A stretch of DNA of 5,464 nucleotides, taken from NCBI GenBank assembly GCA_031264885.1, contig JAISDM010000283.1, forward strand, positions 1 to 5,464. The letters run 5' to 3'. This document shows, one piece after another, positions 1-4,777 of this stretch (positions are counted from its first letter, which is position 1; each line of letters starts with the position of its first letter). Source of the stretch: Peptococcaceae bacterium (GTDB taxonomy: Bacteria > Bacillota > Peptococcia > DRI-13 > UBA5745). The notes beneath the pieces are model-generated. The model was not told the DNA's origin. It did no database searches and saw only the letters and a list, made by a program, of their open reading frames with translations. Made by a program: the position numbers and the translations under genes.

Positions 1-82
1 CGTCAAAACACATAAACGAATGGGGCGGTCCATATTTATCCGTCAGTTCGGCAAGCAGCTTCCCGAATAGATCTATTTCCAT
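1..82 (-). CDS. N-terminal part of an unidentified protein, truncated by the window edge
   Basis: An ATG at 82-80 on the minus strand opens a frame that stays open to the window edge (27 codons, beginning MEIDLFGKLLAELTDKYG). A GAGG motif at 92-95 lies 9 nt upstream and is a reasonable ribosome binding site, which is the main reason to believe the start. The visible peptide is a short amphipathic-looking segment followed by GPPHSFMCFD. I do not recognise a family, and 27 residues are too few to assign one. There is no signal peptide or membrane segment. The gene is divergent from the transporter operon. It could also be a remnant; only sequence beyond position 1 can tell. Confidence 0.5.
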   Translation of the reverse strand, partial: MEIDLFGKLLAELTDKYGPPHSFMCFD

Positions 83-179
83 ACGAGTATACCTCAATAT
101 TACTGTAAACCGGCCAAAATCGCAAACAAATCCGGCCGCTTGGATCGGCGCGCCGCGGCAATTCGGCGCCGCCAAAGAC

Positions 180-244
180 GGGCGGCAGAATGCCGCCCCT
201 ACGGGCATCGTTCGCGGTACCGTAGGGGCGGCATACTGCCGCCC
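180..244. repeat. Inverted pair of a dispersed 25-bp palindromic repeat (REP/BIME-like)
   Basis: Two copies of the same 25-base element lie head to head at 180-204 (minus orientation) and 220-244 (plus orientation), separated by 15 bases. They are reverse complements of each other with one mismatch (central TTC versus TAC). Each copy contains its own hairpin, GGGCGGCA and TGCCGCCC arms around a 3-base loop, followed or preceded by the CCGTAG block. The whole unit could form either two small hairpins or one long cruciform. Further copies occur in this window at 3637-3661 and, decayed, at 4443-4461. The paired-inverted arrangement resembles bacterial REP/BIME elements, but no REP-associated transposase is visible here. 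Confidence 0.85.
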
Positions 245-298
245 GGACCCCACCCGGAGACGCACCCATCTTAAAATACACTTGCGATGACTCATTTC

Positions 299-324
299 AA
301 GGCGTCGGCAACGTCGCCTTTTTT
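299..324 (+). terminator. Intrinsic terminator with no visible upstream gene
   Basis: AAGGCG (299-304) pairs with CGCCTT (315-320). Inside, after one T-T mismatch, a CG/CG pair closes a GCAA tetraloop (308-311), and the hairpin runs into six T residues (319-324). This is a textbook rho-independent terminator for plus-strand transcription. No plus-strand gene lies between position 83 and it, so it is either the surviving end of a lost gene or an insulator upstream of the transporter promoter. Confidence 0.75.
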
Positions 325-485
325 GTGATCTCCAAATTACGAACACATTATATGGCAGCGCCAATTTGCGCCAATCCAATGAGATGCTAATATCTCCACA
401 TGATTGTTATACCCCCCTACCCTACCTCTGAATTGACACCCCGCCATCCCCCGCCACCCCGGCGAAGTTTGTTTGCCGAAACAGC

Positions 486-514
486 TTGACACACTGCTGA
501 ATCTCAGGTATACT
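486..514 (+). promoter_or_regulatory. Sigma-A promoter of the ABC importer operon
   Basis: A perfect -35 box TTGACA (486-491) is followed after exactly 17 bases by TATACT (509-514), a 5/6 match to the -10 consensus. Transcription should begin near G520/G521, at the very start of the structured leader. This leaves an untranslated leader of about 160 nt before the permease ATG at 682. It also puts the promoter upstream of all the structured elements, which fits control at the RNA level. Confidence 0.8.
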
Positions 515-517
515 AAT

Positions 518-640
518 GCGGTAGCTTCCGGAATGAATCCGGAAATAGTTTGTGCCGTCACGGTATGTCACTGTCACGAAAGATGAAGAGGCGAATCAAG
601 AAGTTCGCGTTGCCGCCAGAAGAGCGGTGCGTATTCTTGG
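518..640 (+). promoter_or_regulatory. Structured 5' leader, candidate cobalamin-type riboswitch
   Basis: Seen directly: GCGGTAGC (518-525) can pair over its full length, with two wobbles, with GTTGCCGC (609-616). Inside lie a hairpin TTCCGG/CCGGAA with loop AATGAAT (526-544) and a hairpin GCGAA/TTCGC (591-608). The 3' arm can instead form CCGC-CAGAAGA-GCGG (613-627), so two folds exclude each other. Known of the family: cobalamin riboswitches carry a GG-N7-CC hairpin (GGTGAAAATCC), a GCCACTG block, a GGGAAGG block and a B12 box near AGCCAGGAGACCTGCC. The counterparts here, GGAATGAATCC, GTCACTG (567-573), GAAGAGGC (585-592) and GCCAGAAGAGCGG (615-627), come in the same order but are imperfect. 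The element precedes an importer of a family often under B12 control. There is no clear leader terminator, so control would be at translation. It could be another structured leader or a degenerate switch. Confidence 0.45.
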
Positions 641-664
641 TTCGCTTTTTGCTTTTAACGAAAC

Positions 665-673
665 GGAAAGGAA
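665..673 (+). promoter_or_regulatory. Ribosome binding site of the permease gene
   Basis: GGAAAGGAA with core AAAGGA at 667-672 sits 9 nt before the ATG at 682. It decides the start. An in-frame ATG at 550 would place the start codon inside the structured leader, without a Shine-Dalgarno sequence, and would add a basic, non-membrane 44-residue tail unlike this family. Confidence 0.65.
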
Positions 674-681
674 TAGCCGCA

Positions 682-1746
682 ATGAAAACTCTGCGAAAAA
701 TCTTTAATCGGGTAAATCCTAATATGGGTGTCATCGTCATTGCGCTTATCGCGGCGGCAATCGTGTCCCTGCTGCTTGGCGTGGGATTAGGACCCGTCGC
801 CGTCGCGCCGGGAACGGTGGCGCGCATCATGCTCGGCGAGCTGCCGCTCATAGGGAACGCGGTGGAACATCATTGGACGCAGCTTGACCAAAACATCGTA
901 CTCGGTCTCCGTCTGCCCCGCGTCTGTCTCGGACTTGTTGTGGGCGCCTCGCTGGCCGTAACCGGCGTGACGATGCAGGCGCTGGTGCGCAACCACCTCG
1001 CTGATCCGTTTATTCTCGGGGTGTCGTCAGGCGCGGCGGCGACCGCGACCCTCGGTATGCTGTTTGGCGTATTCGCCTTTCTGGGCGAATATTCCCTGTC
1101 CATCAGCGCGTTTATCGGCTCAGCCGTGACCATCGTTTTTGTCTATATGATCTCCCGTGTCCGCGGACGGATCAATATAACGCAGTTGTTGCTTTCGGGC
1201 GTAGCCCTCTCCATGATCATGGACGGATTTACCCGCGTCATCACGCTGTCCGCGCCGAACGCCCTCGGCTTGCATAACGCCACTTTCTGGATGTCGGGTT
1301 CGCTCGCGGGGGCGAAATGGGGTTACCTCACGCTGCCGCTTGTGGTGCTGCTCGGGTGTATGGCCGTTTTGATGATCAACTATCGCGGATTGAACCTGCT
1401 GCTGCTCGGGGAGGAAAGCGCGGGCGCCCTCGGCGTCAATGTGCGGCGGCTGCAAAAAGTGTTGGTTCTGGTCGCGTCGCTGATGGCCGGAACCACCATC
1501 GCGGTCAGCGGGAGCATCGGTTTTGTCGGGCTAATGGCGCCGCACTTCACCCGCTTGCTTGTCGGCGGCGACCATCGCAAGGTTTTGCCGATTTCGGCTT
1601 TGCTCGGCGGTATTTTCGTGGTATGGGTTGACGTGGCCGCGCGAATGATACTCGCTCCGGAGGAACTGCCCGTCGGGATACTGACCGCGATCATAGGCGG
1701 TCCGCTGTTCATATTCCTTTTGAAACGAAGGGGGAAAGACAGGTAA
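682..1746 (+). CDS. FecCD/BtuC-family ABC transporter permease
   Basis: This is the membrane channel of a type II ABC importer for corrinoids, heme or iron-siderophore complexes. The chosen start gives 354 residues, normal for the family (about 330-350). A basic N-terminus is followed by hydrophobic helices spread through the chain. Family motifs are clear: RLPR (77-80), the GASLAVTG...MQALVRNHLADP block (88-109) followed by LGVSSGA, the cytoplasmic coupling segment EESAGALGV (244-252), SGSIGFVGLMAPH (276-288) and a C-terminal ELPVGILTAIIGGP (328-341). The usual RNPLADP reads RNHLADP here, a small departure. The stop overlaps the ATPase start by one base, so the two are translationally coupled. 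It is the first gene of a permease-ATPase-binding protein operon, behind a strong promoter and a structured leader. The family is certain; the substrate is not, with corrinoid favoured only by the leader. Confidence 0.93.
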   Translation: MKTLRKIFNRVNPNMGVIVIALIAAAIVSLLLGVGLGPVAVAPGTVARIMLGELPLIGNAVEHHWTQLDQNIVLGLRLPRVCLGLVVGASLAVTGVTMQALVRNHLADPFILGVSSGAAATATLGMLFGVFAFLGEYSLSISAFIGSAVTIVFVYMISRVRGRINITQLLLSGVALSMIMDGFTRVITLSAPNALGLHNATFWMSGSLAGAKWGYLTLPLVVLLGCMAVLMINYRGLNLLLLGEESAGALGVNVRRLQKVLVLVASLMAGTTIAVSGSIGFVGLMAPHFTRLLVGGDHRKVLPISALLGGIFVVWVDVAARMILAPEELPVGILTAIIGGPLFIFLLKRRGKDR

Positions 1747-2549
1747 TGAACACAAGGCTTACGATTGACGGTCTTTCGTTTTCATACGGCGAGGCGGACG
1801 CGGTCAGCGATGTGGCGCTTGATGTAAAAAAAGGCGAGTTCGTCGGATTGATCGGACCAAACGGCAGCGGGAAATCCACCATATTGAAGAACCTGTATCG
1901 GGCGCTCGTTCCGGATAAAGGAGCGATCGCGCTGGACGGCGAGAACCTGCTTACGATGCCGCATAAGAAGTCCGCGCTGAAACTCGGAGCCGTCGGGCAG
2001 GAAAACGACGTGCCCTTCGATTTTCTTGTGGAAGAAGTCGTGGCGATGGGGCGCAGTCCCCACAAAAAGCTGTTTGATTTTGACACGGACGAGGACAGGC
2101 GCATTGTGCGGCACGCCCTCGAACATCTCGGAATGGAAGATATGGCGAAGCGTCATTATCTCAATCTGTCCGGCGGCGAGAAACAGCGGGTCATCATAGC
2201 CCGCGTGGTGGCGCAGGAAACGGATTTTTTGCTGCTGGACGAGCCGACCAACCATCTGGACATAAGCTATCAGCTTCAAATCTTCGATTTTGTCAAACGC
2301 CTCGGCGTAACCGTGCTGTCCGCGATGCACGACCTGAATATGGCGGCGTTGTACTGCGACAGGATTTATGTACTCAAAAACGGCGAAGCGGTTTTGCGCG
2401 GCGTCCCCGAAGAAGTGCTTACGCCCGAGAACATTCTCAGCGTCTTTGGAGTGCGCTGTGACGTGTCGGTACATCCGGCGACGGGAAAAATCGCGATCAC
2501 TTATCTGCCCGAAGCGATGGGCGGAGTGAAGCATAAAACAACACCATAA
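1746..2549 (+). CDS. ABC transporter ATP-binding protein (BtuD/FecE type)
   Basis: This is the ATPase subunit that powers the importer. The 267-residue chain has every catalytic element in order: Walker A GPNGSGKST (37-45), Q-loop Gln85, signature LSGGEKQR (141-148), Walker B FLLLDEPT (161-168), D-loop HLD (170-172) and switch His195 in SAMHDLNMA. The length and the C-terminal segment after the switch (VLTPENILSVFGVRCDV) fit iron-complex/cobalamin transporter ATPases. The ATG shares one base with the permease stop (TAATG). The Shine-Dalgarno sequence AAGGGGGA (1728-1735) lies within the end of the permease gene, 10 nt upstream, so expression is coupled. No key residue is missing, so the protein should be active. 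Two copies would dimerise under two permease subunits at the inner face of the membrane. Confidence 0.95.
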   Translation: MNTRLTIDGLSFSYGEADAVSDVALDVKKGEFVGLIGPNGSGKSTILKNLYRALVPDKGAIALDGENLLTMPHKKSALKLGAVGQENDVPFDFLVEEVVAMGRSPHKKLFDFDTDEDRRIVRHALEHLGMEDMAKRHYLNLSGGEKQRVIIARVVAQETDFLLLDEPTNHLDISYQLQIFDFVKRLGVTVLSAMHDLNMAALYCDRIYVLKNGEAVLRGVPEEVLTPENILSVFGVRCDVSVHPATGKIAITYLPEAMGGVKHKTTP

Positions 2550-2562
2550 GGGGGAATTCAAA

Positions 2563-3624
2563 ATGAAAACGCGTGTCATCTCATGGCTGCTCGCGCTCGC
2601 GCTGATCCTTGCGTCAGCCGCGTGCGGCGGCGCGGCAAACGGCGGAAACGGCGGAAACAGCGAAAACAGCGAAAGCAGCGGGAACAGTGGAAGCAGCGGG
2701 AACGGCGGCGCGGCGCCGGCGGGAACAGCCCCGGACGCTTCGGCGGCGCCGGAAGAATCCGCCGCCGCGTACCCGCTCACCTTCGACAACTATGGGCGGA
2801 CAGTGACAGTCGGCGCGAAGCCGCGGAAGGTTCTGACGCTGGGCCCGAACTGCACCGAGGTTTTTGCCGCGCTGGGACTGTCCGATGTGGTCGCCGGCAG
2901 AAGTCTGGTCAATCACAGCCGCGGGCCGCTGCCCGAGTACGCGGACGCCGTAAACGGCATATCACAGCTGACTTATGGCGGCGCCACCCGTGAAGCCGTC
3001 ATCTCCAGCGGCGCGGACTTTATTTACGGGCTTGACTGGGAATTCGGCGGCGCCGGGCTGGACATCGCCGAGCTTGAGAGCTACGGCGTGACCGTCTACG
3101 TTGACTCCGCGGCGACGCTTGAGCAGACCTATCAGGAGATACTCGACATCGGGAAGATTTTTGGCGCCGAGAGCGCCGCCGAAGCATATGTCGCCGATCA
3201 AAAATCGCGTATCGCCGCGGTTGAAAGCATCGTCGCGGATCAGGCAAAGCCCAAAGTTCTCATCTGCGATTCGGTTGACGACGGGGTGTTCACCGCCAGC
3301 GGCGTAAACTTTGAAACCCTGCTGCTCAATCTCGCGGGCGGCGAGAATCTGTTTGCCGACCTCACCGAAAAAGCCTGGCTCACAGTCAGCTATGAGGAAG
3401 TCATGAAACGCGTGCCCGACGTCGTCCTCATTCACGACTACGACTCGCCGTCCGTAGAGGAAAAAATAGCGAAACTAAAGGCAAATGACGTCCTCGGACA
3501 GCTTGACGCCGTGAAGAACGACCGCTTCGCGGTCATTGAGCTTGAGAGCGTTTTGCCCGGCGACAGACTCGCCTATACAGTCGAAACACTGGCAAAAAGC
3601 CTATATCCCGATTTGTTCAAGTAA
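2563..3624 (+). CDS. Iron-complex/cobalamin-type solute-binding lipoprotein
   Basis: This is the extracellular receptor that hands substrate to the permease. The 353-residue precursor starts with a lipoprotein signal: basic MKTR, hydrophobic core, and lipobox ASAAC with Cys21 as the lipid anchor. Residues 22-69 are a low-complexity Gly/Asn/Ser then Ala/Pro linker that holds the domain away from the membrane. From about residue 70 (YPLTFDNYGRTVTV) a type III binding-protein fold (Peripla_BP_2 family) runs to the end, including KVLTLGPNCTEVFAALGL (89-106) and a C-terminal lobe with VPDVVLIHDYD (284-294). The start has a strong AAGGGGGAA site (2548-2556) 6 nt upstream, only 13 bases after the ATPase stop, so it is the third operon gene. 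Substrate cannot be read from sequence; corrinoid or ferric chelate are the likely options. Confidence 0.92.
   Translation: MKTRVISWLLALALILASAACGGAANGGNGGNSENSESSGNSGSSGNGGAAPAGTAPDASAAPEESAAAYPLTFDNYGRTVTVGAKPRKVLTLGPNCTEVFAALGLSDVVAGRSLVNHSRGPLPEYADAVNGISQLTYGGATREAVISSGADFIYGLDWEFGGAGLDIAELESYGVTVYVDSAATLEQTYQEILDIGKIFGAESAAEAYVADQKSRIAAVESIVADQAKPKVLICDSVDDGVFTASGVNFETLLLNLAGGENLFADLTEKAWLTVSYEEVMKRVPDVVLIHDYDSPSVEEKIAKLKANDVLGQLDAVKNDRFAVIELESVLPGDRLAYTVETLAKSLYPDLFK
2629..2720 (+). repeat. Low-complexity 9-nt-period repeat encoding the lipoprotein linker
   Basis: Imperfect tandem units of the type GGCGGAAAC / AGCGAAAAC / AGCGGGAAC encode the Gly-Asn-Ser-Glu-rich stretch just after the lipidated cysteine. 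Such slippage-prone tracts commonly differ in length between strains. All units keep the reading frame here. Confidence 0.7.
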
Positions 3625-3626
3625 CC

Positions 3627-3667
3627 GGATTCTATACCGTAGGGGCGGCATTCTGCCGCCCGAATCC
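3627..3667 (+). repeat. Third copy of the dispersed palindromic repeat, extended into a longer hairpin
   Basis: The 25-base element found at 180-244 recurs exactly at 3637-3661, with core GGGCGGCATTCTGCCGCCC, 12 bases after the lipoprotein stop. Here it is flanked by matching arms GGATTC (3627-3632) and GAATCC (3662-3667), so the transcript could form a longer, interrupted hairpin. There is no T-run, so it is not a classical terminator. It could stabilise the 3' end of the operon mRNA or attenuate transcription, as REP elements do. That role is inference. Confidence 0.8.
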
Positions 3668-3712
3668 AGAAATGCCCGGACACTGAGCGCCACGCATTCA
3701 AAAACCATTGAC

Positions 3713-3741
3713 TTGGCAAGCAAGACAAAAATAGGTATAAT
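3713..3741 (+). promoter_or_regulatory. Sigma-A promoter of the 5-formyltetrahydrofolate cyclo-ligase gene
   Basis: TTGGCA (3713-3718, 5/6 match) and a perfect TATAAT (3736-3741) are separated by exactly 17 bases. Transcription should start near 3748, giving a leader of about 60 nt. An overlapping TTGACT (3708-3713) would need a 22-base spacer and is less likely. The promoter makes this gene independent of the upstream importer operon. Confidence 0.8.
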
Positions 3742-3783
3742 AAGGCTGCCGTCCGACGCGCGCGTTGAATGACAGCCTTATTA
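3738..3783. repeat. 11-bp perfect inverted repeat straddling the promoter and start site
   Basis: TAATAAGGCTG (3738-3748) is repeated in inverted form as CAGCCTTATTA (3773-3783). The left arm overlaps the -10 box and the right arm lies in the leader. The 24-base spacer contains the palindrome ACGCGCGCGT (3756-3765). The predicted start site is at the end of the left arm, so the transcript would carry only one arm. This points to a DNA-level element (operator or remnant) rather than an RNA hairpin. No regulator is assignable. Confidence 0.5.
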
Positions 3784-3795
3784 AATTTGGATCCG

Positions 3796-3802
3796 AAGGA
3801 GG
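3796..3802 (+). promoter_or_regulatory. Ribosome binding site that fixes the cyclo-ligase start
   Basis: A perfect AAGGAGG lies 5 nt before the ATG at 3808. The alternative in-frame ATG at 3769 has no Shine-Dalgarno sequence and sits inside the inverted repeat near the transcription start, so 3808 is preferred. Confidence 0.85.
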
Positions 3803-3807
3803 CAAAT

Positions 3808-4389
3808 ATGCCGGATCATTCCCTACAGAAGTTCATACAAAAGAACACACAGCGGCAGGCCGGTATATCCGCCAGAAAAGGCTTGGACAGAGACGCCGCG
3901 GCAAGGTTCAGCCGTATTATTTCGGAAAAACTGATTTCCTCCGCCTATGGAAAAGCGGCCGTGATTTTTTCTTACCAGCCGTTTGGCGGCGAGGTGGATA
4001 TCTCATATTTTAACGAATGGGCCGTTTCGGAGAAAAAGCGCGTCGCCTTCCCCATTTGCCGCGACGGCGGGAAAATGACCGCCGCGCTGCCGAATGGCCC
4101 TGACGCCTGGGAAATAGGGAAATACGGGATTAGGACACCCGTGGAAAGCCGCTCGACCCTATTGGAGCCCGCGGAATTGGAATTGGTGATCGTTCCCTGC
4201 GCCGCTTTCCATGGGACAAGCAAAATGAGAATCGGCATGGGCGCGGGCTATTATGACCGCTACCTGCCCCAATGCGGAAAAGCCGCCGCCATCGCCGTTG
4301 CCTTTGAGGCGCAGCGCTTGGACGATTTGCGCGCCGACGAGTGGGACATGCCGCTTACCCATATCGTCACAGAAGAACGCTGGTACTAG
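3808..4389 (+). CDS. ygfA: 5-formyltetrahydrofolate cyclo-ligase (5,10-methenyl-THF synthetase)
   Basis: The enzyme converts 5-formyl-THF (folinate) to 5,10-methenyl-THF with ATP, returning a dead-end folate to the one-carbon pool. It acts in the cytoplasm, usually as a small single-domain protein. From the chosen start it has 193 residues, the usual size. Visible family marks are YQPFGGEVD (56-64, the E-V-D folate/ATP region), the nucleotide-binding loop RIGMGAGYYDRYL (141-153, normally RLGxGGGYYDR), and the C-terminal EWDMPLTHIVTEE (178-190). Before the loop the usual VPGxAFD reads VPCAAFH, a modest deviation that does not suggest loss of function. It has its own promoter and a perfect ribosome binding site. 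No folate or purine gene adjoins it, and the DNA downstream is decayed. I see no clear terminator directly after the stop. Confidence 0.94.
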   Translation: MPDHSLQKFIQKNTQRQAGISARKGLDRDAAARFSRIISEKLISSAYGKAAVIFSYQPFGGEVDISYFNEWAVSEKKRVAFPICRDGGKMTAALPNGPDAWEIGKYGIRTPVESRSTLLEPAELELVIVPCAAFHGTSKMRIGMGAGYYDRYLPQCGKAAAIAVAFEAQRLDDLRADEWDMPLTHIVTEERWY

Positions 4390-4442
4390 ACGCTTTATAT
4401 ATTGTGCAAGCGATGTGATTTTTATTGTTTCCGGACGGGCCC

Positions 4443-4461
4443 GGGCGGCATTCTGCTGCCC
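4443..4461 (+). repeat. Degenerate fourth copy of the dispersed palindromic repeat
   Basis: GGGCGGCATTCTGCTGCCC matches the repeat core at 3643-3661 with one change, a C to T in the right arm that still allows G-T pairing in RNA. The CCGTAG block on the left is absent and is replaced by a CGGGCCCG palindrome (4436-4443). It lies 53 bases after the cyclo-ligase stop, again in a 3' intergenic position. Confidence 0.65.
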
Positions 4462-4567
4462 AACGCCACCCCATCATCTCCTGTTCTGTACATAAGACTC
4501 CGTTTAAGCAAAAGCGTTTCAAAAAAACTCACTTTTTTCTTCTTGCGCCCTTTGGTTTTTCCGCGCC

Positions 4568-4684
4568 GGCGCCAGCGATCACGTGGGCATCGTAGAATCC
4601 GTGGAAGGCGAGACCGTGTACACCATCGAAGGCAATACAAGCGCCTTGGACATGTCTGTCGATGATCTTGCTGACTTTATCTAA
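4568..4684 (+). pseudogene. 3' remnant of a CHAP-domain (peptidoglycan amidase-like) gene
   Basis: Thirty-eight codons ending in TAA read GASDHVGIVESV-EGETVYTIEGNTS-ALDMSVDDLADFI (hyphens inserted). DHVGIVESV...VYTIEGNTS is the characteristic catalytic-His strand and following strands of CHAP domains, cysteine/histidine peptidases or amidases that cut peptidoglycan. Upstream in the same frame only about 20 non-homologous codons precede a stop at 4505. There is no start with a ribosome binding site, and the catalytic cysteine half is missing. The piece is therefore a 3' fragment of a gene lost by deletion. The stop overlaps a strong terminator, the natural end of the original gene. The last 13 residues do not resemble the usual CHAP end and may be lineage-specific. 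The assignment rests on a short but distinctive motif. Confidence 0.7.
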
Positions 4685-4723
4685 AAGCAAAACGCGCCGC
4701 AAAAGACGGCGCGTTTTGCTTTT
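4683..4723. terminator. Perfect 17-bp bidirectional intrinsic terminator
   Basis: The arm at 4683-4699 (AAAAGCAAAACGCGCCG) pairs perfectly with 4707-4723 around a 7-base loop. The GC-rich top and A/T-rich base give a T-rich 3' arm on both strands, so it should stop plus-strand transcription from the CHAP remnant and minus-strand transcription from the Rpn pseudogene. The left arm shares the last two bases of the CHAP remnant's TAA stop. It lies between two convergent decayed genes. Confidence 0.85.
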
Positions 4724-4777
4724 GAACATGCGTTATAATCCAGATTAACAAGGGAACGCAACGGTTTGAGGGGAGCA

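Larger units (their letters stand above)
83..485. other. Non-coding intergenic stretch with repeats and a terminator
   Basis: This stretch of about 400 bases between the divergent partial gene and the transporter promoter holds no convincing gene. Open frames here have no ribosome binding site. One of them reads through the palindromic repeat and yields a GGILPP-type peptide, which marks it as spurious. It does hold an inverted pair of a dispersed palindromic repeat (180-244) and a plus-strand intrinsic terminator (299-324). I see nothing supportable in 325-485. Confidence 0.7.

Noticed and set aside
97..125. Minus-strand promoter (TTGCGA, 17-base spacer, TAATAT) for the partial gene at 1-82
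   Set aside because: Both boxes match only 4/6, and the implied start site would fall within the ribosome binding site.
180..244. The repeat pair as a CRISPR array or an insertion sequence end
   Set aside because: There are only two copies, in inverted rather than direct orientation, with a 15-base gap, and no transposase or cas gene is nearby.
36..281. Minus-strand 81-codon frame across the repeats
   Set aside because: It translates the palindromic repeat into a GGILPP-type peptide, has no ribosome binding site, and overlaps the better supported partial gene.
550..681. Upstream ATG at 550 extending the permease by 44 residues
   Set aside because: It lies inside the structured leader, has no Shine-Dalgarno sequence, and adds a basic tail foreign to FecCD permeases. 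The ATG at 682 has a ribosome binding site and gives the normal length.
3708..3741. TTGACT at 3708-3713 as the -35 box of the folate gene promoter
   Set aside because: The spacer to TATAAT would be 22 bases. TTGGCA at 3713-3718 gives exactly 17.
3769..3807. ATG at 3769 as the cyclo-ligase start
   Set aside because: It has no ribosome binding site, whereas ATG 3808 follows a perfect AAGGAGG at the right distance and yields the family's usual length.
4734..4739. TATAAT as a plus-strand -10 box
   Set aside because: No -35-like sequence lies at a suitable distance; the upstream DNA is the terminator arm.
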